Counted from the stretch's first letter, positions 43,590 to 52,689 are shown. The stretch: DNA of 62,912 bases from an uncultured Oscillospiraceae bacterium (GCA_900759385.1 CAAEUZ010000091.1:1-62912), one strand, 5' to 3'. Translations and numbers: made by a program. The notes: generated by a model from the sequence alone, not told the origin.

Positions 43590-44426
43590 TCACTTTCCAA
43601 GGTAGGTGCGGATTATCTCCAGATATTCGTCGGGGTACCAGCCTATCTCGCCGGCAAAGCGGGTCAGCGCGATGAGGCCTCCGTCAATCTCGTCGATGGA
43701 GGCGAGCATTTCGGCGTTGTCGGTCTTGAGTCCGCCGCCGTAGACGACGTCCATGCCGCCGGTGCGCTCCTTCACAAAGCGCGCGATCATGGTGATATAG
43801 TCCTTGCCGGCGGGCGTTTTGCCGGGGCCTATGCTCCACACCGGCTCATAGCCGATGACGACCTTGCTCTTGTCCACTCCCGCGAGGCCCTCGTCGAGCT
43901 GCCTGCCCAGGACTTCCTCCCACTGCGGCTGCTCCTCGCTCTTCTCGCCGATGCAGTAGAGCACGTTCAGCCCGCGCTCGGTGGCGCGAAGTATCTCCTG
44001 GTTGAGTATGCGGTTGGTGGCGGAGGTGTCCTTCACCCCGGCCTCGGCAAAGGTGTCGTTATAGAAGTTGCGCTCCTCGCAGTGGCCGATTATGACGCTC
44101 TCGCAGCCGAGTGCCACGGCGGCGCTCGCCGGGCGCAGGGTGGTAAAGGCGCCGAAATTGCCGCCCACGGCGGTGTCCGCACGGTGCACGCCCTGGCAGC
44201 CGACCTTGACGGGGCTGCCGGGCTTCTTGGCCCCCACTGCGCCCAGCAGGTGCGCTTCGGGGAAGAACTGCGCGAACTCCACCTCGCTGGGGTCGTACTT
44301 GGCCAGCGCGTCCTGGGTATTGCTCACGATGAACGCGCCCCAGTCTTTTACAGGCGCGACACGGTTGACGCCGCCAAACTCGACGGGAACGTCAAAACGC
44401 TTGAGGTTCAGGTAAAGATGCTTCAT
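43590..44426 (-). CDS. Divergent triose-phosphate isomerase family protein
   Basis: A 278-residue TIM-barrel isomerase, longer than the usual ~250. Catalytic residues are kept: Lys9 in LNLKRF (canonical NWK), His in IIGHCEERN (canonical GHSERR), Glu in GYEPVWSIGPGKTP, and the phosphate-loop YGGG. The GHCEER variant and the N-terminus are unusual. It could be a second TpiA or act on a related phosphosugar (tetrose-phosphate isomerases of the erythritol pathway are known TIM relatives). The ATG at 44426 follows GTGAGGTG; 10 nt after the aldolase. Confidence 0.82.
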   Translation of the reverse strand: MKHLYLNLKRFDVPVEFGGVNRVAPVKDWGAFIVSNTQDALAKYDPSEVEFAQFFPEAHLLGAVGAKKPGSPVKVGCQGVHRADTAVGGNFGAFTTLRPASAAVALGCESVIIGHCEERNFYNDTFAEAGVKDTSATNRILNQEILRATERGLNVLYCIGEKSEEQPQWEEVLGRQLDEGLAGVDKSKVVIGYEPVWSIGPGKTPAGKDYITMIARFVKERTGGMDVVYGGGLKTDNAEMLASIDEIDGGLIALTRFAGEIGWYPDEYLEIIRTYLGK

Positions 44427-44436
44427 TTCCCGCACC

Positions 44437-45582
44437 TCACTTGGCGTAGAATGCCTTCATATCCTCGAGGCTCTTGAGCTCGACCAGCGGGGCCTTGCCA
44501 TAGGAGCCGAAGTTGACGATGAGGGAGCCGACGGCCTCCTTGACGCCCTGCTCCACGCGCTCCATGAGCACGGCGACATCGTTATCGGGGATGTTGCCGG
44601 TGAGGACGGTGTCCATGATGGGCGGGAAGAACACGCGCGGGTCAAAGGCGCTCTTCTTCTCCTCGAGCAGCTGGTATACGCCGCCGATGGAGGCGCTGCC
44701 GCGCAGCTCGGGGTGCTGGGCGAAGAGCTCCTTCATGTTGCGGGTGACGGCCAGGCGGATGTCTGTGTCCACGTTTATCTTGCGGATGCCGCAGGGAATG
44801 GCGGCCACGAGCTCGTTTACAGGGATGCCGTAGGCGTTCTGAATGTCGCCGCCGAGGTCGTTTATCTCCTTGACTATGTACTGAGGCACGGTGGAGCTGC
44901 CGTGGCTGACCAGGGCGCAGAAGATGCCCAGGCGATTGATGCACTCCTTGATGGCTATGGCTATCTCGCGGCGGAGCTTGGCGTTCTTGCCCTTGTTGGC
45001 GCCGTGCTGGGTGCCGTAGCTGATGGCCAGCGCGTCCACGCCGGTCTCCTCGATGAACTTCACGGCGTCCAGCGGGTTGGTGTAGGTGCTGGTCTCGGCG
45101 AAGACGTGATCCTCCTGGCCGCCGAGCACGCCCAGCTCACCCTCGACGCTGACGCCGAGCGCGTGAGCGTACTTGACGACCTCGCGGGTCAGCTCTATGT
45201 TCTGCTCCAGGGGCAGGGACGAGCCGTCTATCATGACGGAGGTGTAGCCGCCGTCGATGGCCGCGACGCAGCTGTCGAAGTCCTTGCCGTGGTCGAGATG
45301 CAGCACCACGGGGATGGGGCTTCCCTCACCGTACTTCCTGACGGCGTCGGCGATGCGGCGCGCGCCGACCTTCTTGTCCTCCAGCGTGCCGTTGGCGAAG
45401 TCCACGCGGCCGCCCATGAAGGCGTTGGCGAGGTCTGCGCCCTGCAGGATGGCGGGGCTGCGGAAGGTCTCGTGCATTTCGATGACTGCCTTGGCCTGTG
45501 CCACGGCGTTGACGTTGAACGCGCCCTGCGCGTAGTTGTACTTTTCAGCGGCCTCCATTAAGGGACGAAGCGGAACGAGCAT
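44437..45582 (-). CDS. Class II fructose-bisphosphate aldolase family protein
   Basis: Zinc-dependent aldolase, 381 residues, with LHLDHGKD (catalytic Asp and zinc His), YTSVMIDGS, GTQHGANKG and LVSHGSS (zinc His ligands) and GIRKINVDTDIRLA for phosphate binding. It is longer than the common ~285-305-residue type because of a C-terminal part (about 300-381). The ATG at 45582 has AAGGAGG, which overlaps the nagA stop. Substrate is most likely fructose-1,6-bisphosphate given pfp in the operon, but tagatose-bisphosphate cannot be excluded. Confidence 0.88.
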   Translation of the reverse strand: MLVPLRPLMEAAEKYNYAQGAFNVNAVAQAKAVIEMHETFRSPAILQGADLANAFMGGRVDFANGTLEDKKVGARRIADAVRKYGEGSPIPVVLHLDHGKDFDSCVAAIDGGYTSVMIDGSSLPLEQNIELTREVVKYAHALGVSVEGELGVLGGQEDHVFAETSTYTNPLDAVKFIEETGVDALAISYGTQHGANKGKNAKLRREIAIAIKECINRLGIFCALVSHGSSTVPQYIVKEINDLGGDIQNAYGIPVNELVAAIPCGIRKINVDTDIRLAVTRNMKELFAQHPELRGSASIGGVYQLLEEKKSAFDPRVFFPPIMDTVLTGNIPDNDVAVLMERVEQGVKEAVGSLIVNFGSYGKAPLVELKSLEDMKAFYAK

Positions 45583-45596
45583 GATTTTATCCTCCT

Positions 45597-46754
45597 TTAT
45601 TCTTTGTCGGCGGCATACACAAATTTGCCTGCCGAGCATGTGGCGAGTATATCCAGCTCCGGCGAAAGGACTGCAAAGTCCGCGTCCTTGCCGACGGCTA
45701 TGTCGCCGCGGCGGTGGAACTCTCCTATGAGCCTGGCCGGGTTTGCAGTGAGCAGGGGCAGTACCTTCTCAGGCCCCTCGCCGGTGAAGGCCGAGATCTT
45801 CCTGACAGCCTGGGCGAGGGTGAGCGTGCTGCCCGCACGTATGTCCGTGCCCGAAATCTTGGCGTCGCCGTCGGTGACAGTGACGGGGTTGATGCCCAGC
45901 ATATAGTCGCCGTCGGGAAGCCCGGCGGCCTGCATGGAGTCAGTTATGGCCACGACCTTGTCCCAGCCCTTGCACTTGAGGAGCATCCTGACCGTGCCAG
46001 GGTGCAGGTGGCGGCCGTCACAGATGGCCTCGCAGTAGACGTCGCTCTCCAGCACGGCGCCCATGACTGCGGGGCGGTGCTGGTGGAAGAGGCTCATGAC
46101 GTTGAAGGTGTGCGTGCATGAGCAGACGCCGCGGCGTATGGCCTCACGCGCCGTCTCATAGTCGGCGTCCGAGTGACCTATGGCCATGACGCACTCACCG
46201 CGCAGGTCCTCGAGCATGTCCAGCACGCCCGGCACCTCAGGCGCGACGGTCATGTAACGCACGCGGCCCTGTGCCTTGCGCTGATAGCGGCGGAAGAGCG
46301 AGGCGTCCCCCTCCCTGAGCAGCTCCGGCGGCATGGCGCCCTTGTACTTCTGGCAGAGGAAGGGCCCCTCCAGATGTATGCCGAGGCATTTGGCTCCCGG
46401 CAGCGGCTTGTCCATGAACTCGCACACGGCGCTGATGGCGCGCATCGTCGCCTCCTCCGTGTCGGTCAGTATGCTGGCCAGGAAGCCGGTGACGCCCTGG
46501 CTGGCAAAGAAGCGGGACAGCTTGGCCAGCTGCTGGTAATCGGCGGCGTTGATGTCCACGCCGTCTCCGCCGTGGGTATGTACGTCTATGAAGCCCGGCG
46601 AGAGTATGTTTCCCTCGAGGTTGAGGACCTCACAGCCCTCCCGCGGAAGGCTGTCGCCTATGGCGGCGATGCGCTCGTCCACGACGAGGACTTCGGTGTT
46701 CACCAGTTCACCGCCCGTAAAAACGGGCCCGCCCGTGAGTATCGTGCGCCTCAT
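45597..46754 (-). CDS. nagA: N-acetylglucosamine-6-phosphate deacetylase
   Basis: Hydrolyses GlcNAc-6-phosphate to GlcN-6-phosphate and acetate. The 385-residue amidohydrolase has the metal-site motif PGFIDVHTHGGDGVD, LGIHLEGPFL, GHSDADY (metal His), HTFNVMS and ITDSMQAAG (catalytic Asp). The ATG at 46754 is 1 nt after the nagB stop; an upstream extension is only shadow. Fits directly before NagB in the pathway. Confidence 0.95.
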   Translation of the reverse strand: MRRTILTGGPVFTGGELVNTEVLVVDERIAAIGDSLPREGCEVLNLEGNILSPGFIDVHTHGGDGVDINAADYQQLAKLSRFFASQGVTGFLASILTDTEEATMRAISAVCEFMDKPLPGAKCLGIHLEGPFLCQKYKGAMPPELLREGDASLFRRYQRKAQGRVRYMTVAPEVPGVLDMLEDLRGECVMAIGHSDADYETAREAIRRGVCSCTHTFNVMSLFHQHRPAVMGAVLESDVYCEAICDGRHLHPGTVRMLLKCKGWDKVVAITDSMQAAGLPDGDYMLGINPVTVTDGDAKISGTDIRAGSTLTLAQAVRKISAFTGEGPEKVLPLLTANPARLIGEFHRRGDIAVGKDADFAVLSPELDILATCSAGKFVYAADKE

Positions 46755-46755
46755 G

Positions 46756-47571
46756 TCAGAACGGGAGAGCGCTGGCCGTGGCGTTGGCAAAAATCGCCGC
46801 GTCCGGGTGGTTCTGCAGCAGGGTCACGGGGAAAGCCGCGCTGACCTCGCCATAGGCCGCCTGGCGCACCACGCCGCGGTGCCAGTCGCGGAACACGCCG
46901 AGGCGCACCTTCCGGGCCCCGAGTATCTGCTTTATGCCGATGGTGACGGCCTTGTTCGGCATGGCGATTATGGCGCCGCCGCGGTCGCCGATGGCGTTTG
47001 CCGTCTTGGTCTCAGGAGTGAGCGTGAGCGTACGGGTGCCAAGCTGGGCGAATTCCTCCGCGGTGAGCTCCGGCTGGGCCTCGTTGAAGGCCAGGTGGCC
47101 GTTGATGCCGATGCCGCCGAAGGCGATGTCCACGCCGCCGAGCTCTTCAATGAGCCTGTCCACCTTGCCGGGGTCGGCCGGGTCGGGAAATACTCGCTGG
47201 CTCTCAGGCATGAGCAGCTCGGGGTCCACCTTGGTGTAGACGTTGTTGCGCATGAAGCCGCGGAAGGAGAGCGGGCTCTCTATGTCTATCCAGGTGCCGT
47301 CGTCGTTCAGGTACTCGTCCATGTTGATGAACCAGCAGTTCCTGAGGCTGACGCGGTCGCGGTTGACAAGCCGCACGAATATGGGGTACTGCCCCACGGG
47401 GCCGACGGGGCAGATGAACACTGTCTTCTTCCCGGCCGCGTTGTGCTCCTTGATAGTGTTGACCATTTCGAGCGCCAGCTCGTAGAAGACCTCGCCCGAA
47501 TCACCCAGCGGGTAGACCGGAATTTTAGCGTCCTTGCCCAGCTCGCTCGCCGGTATCTTGAAGTAGTCCAT
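46756..47571 (-). CDS. nagB: Glucosamine-6-phosphate deaminase
   Basis: Converts GlcN-6-phosphate to fructose-6-phosphate and ammonia. The 271-residue protein has the core GGIGINGHLAFNE (NagB catalytic loop), NMDEYL and PNKAVTIGIKQIL. Its Shine-Dalgarno AAAGGA is 12 nt upstream of the ATG. It lies 27 nt after the response regulator stop and 1 nt before nagA, and its product feeds the pfp at the end of the operon. Confidence 0.95.
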   Translation of the reverse strand: MDYFKIPASELGKDAKIPVYPLGDSGEVFYELALEMVNTIKEHNAAGKKTVFICPVGPVGQYPIFVRLVNRDRVSLRNCWFINMDEYLNDDGTWIDIESPLSFRGFMRNNVYTKVDPELLMPESQRVFPDPADPGKVDRLIEELGGVDIAFGGIGINGHLAFNEAQPELTAEEFAQLGTRTLTLTPETKTANAIGDRGGAIIAMPNKAVTIGIKQILGARKVRLGVFRDWHRGVVRQAAYGEVSAAFPVTLLQNHPDAAIFANATASALPF

Positions 47572-47598
47572 CTTTAAAGCCGTCCTTTCAAAGCTAAT

Positions 47599-48264
47599 CT
47601 AAAACAGATGAGCGACATTTAATTCGCGTATGAGCTCTACTATGTCCTTGGTCCTAGCGCAGCCGAATTTGCGCAGCAGGCCCTTTATCTGCGTCTTGAC
47701 CGTCACGACCTCGACGCAGCGTATCTCGGCTATCTCGCGCACTTTTTTGCCGTCGAGCAGCAGGCGTACCAGGGCGCGTTCGGCGCTGGTCAGCTTGCTC
47801 ACGGAATTGATAAAGAAGAGCAGGCTCTTCTCGCTGGCGCGCAGGCGCGAGTACTCCTTGAAAACCATGTTCTGAATCTTGGCGTCCAGCATCGGGTGCC
47901 CCGCTGCGGCAGCGCGGATGTGCGTCAGCAGCTCCTCGTCGGAGCAGCCCTTGACGATGTAGTCCACCGCCCCGGCGCCCATGCTGGTAAGTATCATATT
48001 CTCCGTCTCGTGCGCGGTGAGGAAAATAATGAGCAGGCCCGGGTATTTCTCCAGTATCCTCTCCGCGGCCTGTATACCGGCGGTGGTGGTCTCCATCTCT
48101 ATATCCATGAGGATGACCTCGCAATCCGTCGCGTCGGCCAGCGCGACGGCCTCCGCACCGGAGGACGCCTGCCCCACAACGCACATGTCCTCCTGCGCCG
48201 AGAGCGTGTCGCACAGATCCTCGCGGATTATGTCAAAATCCTCCGCAACCAGTATGTTTATCAT
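47599..48264 (-). CDS. LuxR/NarL-type response regulator
   Basis: The 221-residue protein has a receiver domain (about 1-120) with VAEDFD (acidic pair), LMDIEM (phospho-Asp near 56), LTAHE and VKGCSDEE (conserved Lys), a short linker, and a C-terminal LuxR-like HTH (TSAERALVRLLLDGKKVREI ... VKTQIKGLLRKFG). The start overlaps the histidine kinase stop by 4 nt. Transcription factor probably controlling the downstream sugar genes. Confidence 0.9.
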   Translation of the reverse strand: MINILVAEDFDIIREDLCDTLSAQEDMCVVGQASSGAEAVALADATDCEVILMDIEMETTTAGIQAAERILEKYPGLLIIFLTAHETENMILTSMGAGAVDYIVKGCSDEELLTHIRAAAAGHPMLDAKIQNMVFKEYSRLRASEKSLLFFINSVSKLTSAERALVRLLLDGKKVREIAEIRCVEVVTVKTQIKGLLRKFGCARTKDIVELIRELNVAHLF

Positions 48265-49787
48265 TTTCCGTGCTTTCCCTCCCGCCGCGTCCTGCCGTCG
48301 TAACGCGGCAGGAGAATGAAGAATGACGCGCCACCCTCCCTGCGGTTCTCCACACGGAGCGTGCCCAGGTGGCTGCGGACTATGGTGCGGACATGGTACA
48401 GGCCCATGCCCCAGTTGAAGTTGGTGTTTTTGCTGGAATAAAAAGGCTCAAAAATCTGCTTCTGATCCTTCTCGTCTATGCCTGTGCCGTTGTCACGCAC
48501 CTCAACGACCGTGTAAAGGCGCACCATATATCCGACCAGGGATACGGGACTCTGATCGTGCCCGGCGGAGACGTTGGACTCCCAGGCATTGGTCATGAGG
48601 TTGTAAAGCGCCTCGGCAAAGTAATTCTCGTCCGCCAGTATCTGCACCCCGTCCGGAAGCTCTACCTCGAGTTTGGCATCGGGATATTTCTTGCGGAAGC
48701 GGTCCACCGCCACGCTGCACACATCCGAGAGCATGACCGGTACCAGCATCACGCTCTTGCTCTTGACAGTGCGGTAAAGCTCCTCGCTGCGGGCTATGAG
48801 CGTGTCATTTATCTCGTTGAGCCGCTCCGCACTCTCGCGGAGCTTTTCTATATCCGGCTCCGGCTTGTCCAGCTCGGCACGTATGCGCTTGTACAGCACA
48901 CGGTTGGCCAGCAGCTGGTTTTTTATGCCGTGGACAAATACGCTCGCTCCCGTGCGCGCGACGTCGAACTTGCGCTCCAGGCCCGGGTCCTCGTGGTTAT
49001 TGGATATGGTGTCCTCCGTGTAGCGCAGCAGCATGCCTATACCCAGCAGGCCGCCGAGGACGTTGATCACCACGAGTATGATGTACCCTGTGAGCCCCGG
49101 CATGAGCAGCATGTACCCCACACCGCGTATTCCCAGGTAGTCATAGCTGTAAAAGCTGTACACCTGGCCGGGGTCCTGGCCGCAGTAAACAAAGTAGAGC
49201 ACCGAGAGGCTGGCCAGGCAGACGACCAGCATCAGGAACTGCCGCCGGAAAAACGGCATGGTTATGGAGAAGAGCTCATATCCCAGCAGAAAAAGCGATA
49301 CGACCAGGTATACTACGATCCACCCATAGCTCATGTAGAAGAGCACCGCCCTCCAGCCAGGGATGAGGCTCACCAGCTCGCCGTAAACCTGCGGTATGTA
49401 GAGCAGCATAGTCAGGACCGGGAGCACGGCTGAAAGCCTTGCTGCAAGCGCCGGGCGCTTGCGGATGAACGGCACCATTGTATAGCGCTCCGTCATCATC
49501 AGCAGGAACAGCGGGAAGAGGTGCCTCCCCACGTTTATGATGAGGCCGAGCTGGTTGAAGGTCAGAAGCCGGTACTGGAACCAGCGCCGCACGCTGCGCG
49601 AGAAGAACAGGAAGTTCTCCACATCGTTGGATATGCCGCCCTGCTTGGCGATGAGCAGCATTATGCCTACAAGATATATTGTCAGGCTCAGGCACAGCGC
49701 GGCCAGCAGCAGACTCTCGCGGTTGCGCCGGAGTATCAGCGTGAGCACCGAGCCGAGAAAAAGCCCGGCAGATAAAAGCAGCAGCAT
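48261..49787 (-). CDS. Seven-transmembrane sensor histidine kinase
   Basis: The 508-residue protein has about seven N-terminal membrane helices (residues ~1-270), a phosphoacceptor region with SVFVHGIKNQLLA (His in a GIKNQ context) and a C-terminal HATPase_c domain with NLMTNAWESN (N box), VEVRDNGTGI (G1) and GMGLYHVRTIV (G2). It resembles other 7TM kinases that pair with LuxR-type regulators. ATG at 49787 follows AGGGG by 7 nt; an upstream in-frame GTG is rejected. First gene of the operon; signal unknown. Confidence 0.88.
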   Translation of the reverse strand: MLLLLSAGLFLGSVLTLILRRNRESLLLAALCLSLTIYLVGIMLLIAKQGGISNDVENFLFFSRSVRRWFQYRLLTFNQLGLIINVGRHLFPLFLLMMTERYTMVPFIRKRPALAARLSAVLPVLTMLLYIPQVYGELVSLIPGWRAVLFYMSYGWIVVYLVVSLFLLGYELFSITMPFFRRQFLMLVVCLASLSVLYFVYCGQDPGQVYSFYSYDYLGIRGVGYMLLMPGLTGYIILVVINVLGGLLGIGMLLRYTEDTISNNHEDPGLERKFDVARTGASVFVHGIKNQLLANRVLYKRIRAELDKPEPDIEKLRESAERLNEINDTLIARSEELYRTVKSKSVMLVPVMLSDVCSVAVDRFRKKYPDAKLEVELPDGVQILADENYFAEALYNLMTNAWESNVSAGHDQSPVSLVGYMVRLYTVVEVRDNGTGIDEKDQKQIFEPFYSSKNTNFNWGMGLYHVRTIVRSHLGTLRVENRREGGASFFILLPRYDGRTRREGKHGK

Positions 49788-49824
49788 GGAGTTCCCCTCT
49801 CTTTTCACGTGGCTCTATGCCGCT

Positions 49825-49853
49825 ATTTTAGCCGAACGAGGCCAATTTGTAAA
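49825..49853 (-). promoter_or_regulatory. Sigma-A promoter of the HK-RR-nagBA-fba-tpi-larA-pfp operon
   Basis: Minus-strand TTTACA (49853-49848, 5/6), 17-nt spacer, TAAAAT (49830-49825, 5/6). The -35 starts 3 nt after the terminator hairpin of the substrate-binding protein gene. No other comparable promoter was seen between here and 40.9 kb. Confidence 0.7.
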
Positions 49854-49855
49854 GG

Positions 49856-49881
49856 AAGGGGCGGCGGAACCGCCGCCCCTT
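49856..49881 (-). terminator. Terminator of the SsuABC-type transporter operon
   Basis: AAGGGGCGGCGG (49856-49867) and CCGCCGCCCCTT (49870-49881) give a 12-bp stem with an AA loop (or 11 bp with a 4-nt loop), 23 bp after the binding-protein stop; the minus-strand tail is CCTTTACAAATT. Confidence 0.7.
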
Positions 49882-49903
49882 GGGCTCAATTATTCAGCTG
49901 ATT

Positions 49904-50980
49904 TCAGGCAGCAGCCTCGCCGTAGAGGGCGTCGCCGGCCTCGGTCATGATGTCGAAGGCCACGTAGTCCTCAACGGGGACTTCGGACTCGAGGTTGCCG
50001 GAGGAGATCATGATCTCCTGCTGCAGCTCGTAGTAGCCGGCCACAGTGCCGTCGGCAATGCCGTCGTAGACTTCCTTGCCGGTCAGCCACTCGGCGTCGC
50101 CGCGCTGGTTGTAGGCGGACTCATAGTCGATGGCGAGCAGGTCGGCGACCCACTGGGCGACCTCGTCGTAGTGCTCGTCGGCGGAGTAATCCATGCCCTC
50201 GAACAGGGCGGTGACGAAGCGGACGAACATGTCGCGCTCGCTCTCGACGCGGTCGGGCATGGCGATCCAGCTGGCGAGGGAGATGCTGGTGTCGGAGAAG
50301 GTCATGTTGTCGGCCAGCTTGGTGGTGCCTTCAACCTGCTCCAGGACGGTCAGGCTCTCGGGGCTCCACAGGGCGCAGGCATCGACGTCGCCGGTCATCA
50401 TGGCGGTGACGATGGCGGAGGAATCCATGTTCATGGCGTTGATGTCGTCCATGGTCAGGCCGACGCTGTTGAGGGCGTTGGTGAGGATGACTTCGCTGGA
50501 GGTACCGGCGGAGTAAGCGACGGTCTTGCCGGCGAGGTCTTCAAGGCTGGTGACGTTGGGTCCGCCTATGACGGCGTCGCCGTTGGAGACATGGCTCAGG
50601 GCGATGATCTCGGCGTTGCCGGCGGCGCAGAGCTTGTGGGCGCCGTCGCCTATGTAGCCGATGTCGATGGAGCCGGACTCCATGGCGGAGATGATGGTCG
50701 GGCCGTCAGCGAAGGAGCTGAGCTCGAGGGTAATGCCCTGCTCTTCCATGTAGCCCATCTGCTCGGCAGTGAGCACGCTCCAGAGAGAGCCGTAGTTGTT
50801 CATGTAGCCGACCTTGATGGTGATGGGCTCCAGCGGAGTCTCGGCAGAGGGATCGGTGGTGTCGGCCGCGGGCTCGGTGGCAGCCGGGGTCGGGGTGGCG
50901 GTGGCTTCGCCGCTGTCGCCGCATGCAGCGAGGGCGAACACCATGACGAGAGCCAGCATAAGTGCAAGAAGCTTCTTCAT
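49904..50980 (-). CDS. ABC transporter substrate-binding lipoprotein, SsuA/NMT1 type
   Basis: The 358-residue protein has a lipoprotein signal (FALAACGDSG, lipidated Cys20), a Thr/Pro/Ala-rich linker, and an NMT1/THI5-like periplasmic-binding domain (IKVGYMNNYGSLWSVL, MESGSIDIGYIGDG). Ligand class (sulfonate, nitrate, thiamine precursor, other organic acid) cannot be assigned. Third gene of the permease-ATPase-binding protein operon. Confidence 0.88.
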   Translation of the reverse strand: MKKLLALMLALVMVFALAACGDSGEATATPTPAATEPAADTTDPSAETPLEPITIKVGYMNNYGSLWSVLTAEQMGYMEEQGITLELSSFADGPTIISAMESGSIDIGYIGDGAHKLCAAGNAEIIALSHVSNGDAVIGGPNVTSLEDLAGKTVAYSAGTSSEVILTNALNSVGLTMDDINAMNMDSSAIVTAMMTGDVDACALWSPESLTVLEQVEGTTKLADNMTFSDTSISLASWIAMPDRVESERDMFVRFVTALFEGMDYSADEHYDEVAQWVADLLAIDYESAYNQRGDAEWLTGKEVYDGIADGTVAGYYELQQEIMISSGNLESEVPVEDYVAFDIMTEAGDALYGEAAA

Positions 50981-51028
50981 TTAATGTTTCCTCCTGATTT
51001 TTGATTTATAATGATATGCTTTCGCATC

Positions 51029-51838
51029 TCACTTACGAACTTCGAGATACTCCTGATAGACCAGGCTCCAGATCTCATTCTTGAGCTCCAGGAAACGCGG
51101 GCTCATCTTGGTCTCCTGGTCACGCGGATAAGGGATGTCGATGTCGATTACAGCCTTGACGCGGCCGGGACGGGCGGACATGACTATGACCTTCTGCGCG
51201 AGGATTATGGCCTCGTCGACGTCGTGGGTGATGAAGAAGCAGGTCTTCATGTCGCGTTCCCAGGTCTGCAGCAGCTCGCTCTGGAGCTGGGTGCGCGTCT
51301 GAGCGTCGAGGGCGCCGAAGGGTTCGTCCATGAGCAGGACCTGCGGCTCAGCGGCGTAGGCGCGGGCAATGGCGACGCGCTGCTTCATGCCGCCGGAGAG
51401 CTCCTTCGGGTAATGGTTGGCAAACTTGACGAGATCGACCTTCTCCAGGTACTTCATTGCGAGCTGGTCGGCCTCCTTGCCCTTGATGCCGCGCATCTCG
51501 AGGGCGAAGCGGACGTTCTTCTTGACCGTCAGCCAGGGGAAGAGGGCGTACTGCTGGAACACGACGCCGCGGTCGGTGCCGGTACCCTCGACGAGCTTGC
51601 CGTCGCAGTAGACCTCGCCGCTGGTGGGCTCGAGCAGTCCGGCGATAATATTCAGCAGGGTGCTCTTGCCGCAGCCGGAGGGTCCGACGACGCAGATGAA
51701 CTCGTTGTCGTGGATGTCAAGCGTCACGCCGTTGAGGGCAATCATCTCACCGTTGCGGCCGTTGAACTTCTTGACGACGTTGTCGATATGCACCTTTACA
51801 GGCGCGCCTTCGATATAGTTAGTGAGATTTGTTTCCAT
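51029..51838 (-). CDS. ABC transporter ATP-binding protein, SsuB/TauB type
   Basis: A 269-residue ABC ATPase with Walker A GPSGCGKST (near 53-61), LSGGMKQRVAIARAYA signature and LLMDEPFGALD Walker B. The layout and neighbours match nitrate/sulfonate/taurine importers. Overlaps the permease stop by 1 nt; 48 bp before the binding protein gene. Confidence 0.92.
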   Translation of the reverse strand: METNLTNYIEGAPVKVHIDNVVKKFNGRNGEMIALNGVTLDIHDNEFICVVGPSGCGKSTLLNIIAGLLEPTSGEVYCDGKLVEGTGTDRGVVFQQYALFPWLTVKKNVRFALEMRGIKGKEADQLAMKYLEKVDLVKFANHYPKELSGGMKQRVAIARAYAAEPQVLLMDEPFGALDAQTRTQLQSELLQTWERDMKTCFFITHDVDEAIILAQKVIVMSARPGRVKAVIDIDIPYPRDQETKMSPRFLELKNEIWSLVYQEYLEVRK

Positions 51839-52620
51839 CAGCTAATCGTCTCCTGCCATCCGGTCAGCTTCTTTTCAAGGAAGCGGATACCTTTTTCGAG
51901 TAGAATTCCGATGATGCCCAGCACTATGACGTAGGCGAGCATGGGCGCGTTCTCAAAGTTGGAGCTCAGCGCGCGGATACGCATGCCGAGACCGAACCGG
52001 GAGCCGGCACTCTCGGCGGCGATGATGGTGGTCAGTGCGACGGAGGCACCAAGGCGGATAGCCGTGAGGATGAAGGGGAGCGTGGCCGGGGCGAGGACGC
52101 GCATGAAGATGTCGCGGTTCTTGGCTCCGAGGACGCGCGCGGCCTTGATGAGGGTCTCGTCGACGTTGATGACGCCCTGGTAGATAGTAACGCACATGAT
52201 GAGGAAGCAGGCGATGGTGATGGTCGTCACCTGAGCGGGACGGCCGATACCGGCGCAGGCGACCAGCAGCGGGACGTAGGCCAGGGGCGGGATGTTGCGG
52301 ATGAACTGAATCCAGGGGTTTATGATGTTGCGTACCGGTAAGTACCAGGCCATCAGTATGGCGACGGGCAGCGCTATGACAAAGCCGAGGCCGTAGCCCA
52401 GCGCGACGGATATAAGGCTGCTGGCAAGGTCATCCCAGAAGACCCCGCGCTCTACCATAGTGAGGAATCCGCTTATGGTATCCGGCGCAAACGGGAATGC
52501 GCGGCTTGTCTTGGGCAGGATGCTCAGCAGGTACCAGACCACCAAAGCTGCCACGAAGGACAGGATTACCCATGCCCATGATGGTATTTTGTTGGCCCAG
52601 GAGTTTTTGTTGTTTCTCAA
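51838..52620 (-). CDS. ABC transporter permease, SsuC/TauC type
   Basis: A 260-residue permease with about six membrane helices and the EAA-like loop AARVLGAKNRDIFMRVLAPA. The TTG at 52620 is used: GGGGAG lies 7 nt upstream and no ATG fits. First gene of the operon, with a TATAAT -10 at 52642-52647 ahead. Confidence 0.9.
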   Translation of the reverse strand: MRNNKNSWANKIPSWAWVILSFVAALVVWYLLSILPKTSRAFPFAPDTISGFLTMVERGVFWDDLASSLISVALGYGLGFVIALPVAILMAWYLPVRNIINPWIQFIRNIPPLAYVPLLVACAGIGRPAQVTTITIACFLIMCVTIYQGVINVDETLIKAARVLGAKNRDIFMRVLAPATLPFILTAIRLGASVALTTIIAAESAGSRFGLGMRIRALSSNFENAPMLAYVIVLGIIGILLEKGIRFLEKKLTGWQETIS

Positions 52621-52641
52621 CTCCGGTCTCCCCTTTCAGAG

Positions 52642-52647
52642 ATTATA
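52642..52647 (-). promoter_or_regulatory. -10 element of the transporter operon
   Basis: TATAAT on the minus strand, 22 bp ahead of the permease TTG start. No -35 hexamer is recognisable 16-18 nt upstream, so an activator may be needed. No riboswitch-like structure fits in the space between it and the start. Confidence 0.4.
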
Positions 52648-52689
52648 CAATTCAAGCTGGATACAGTATACACCCCTGGAAAATTTAAA

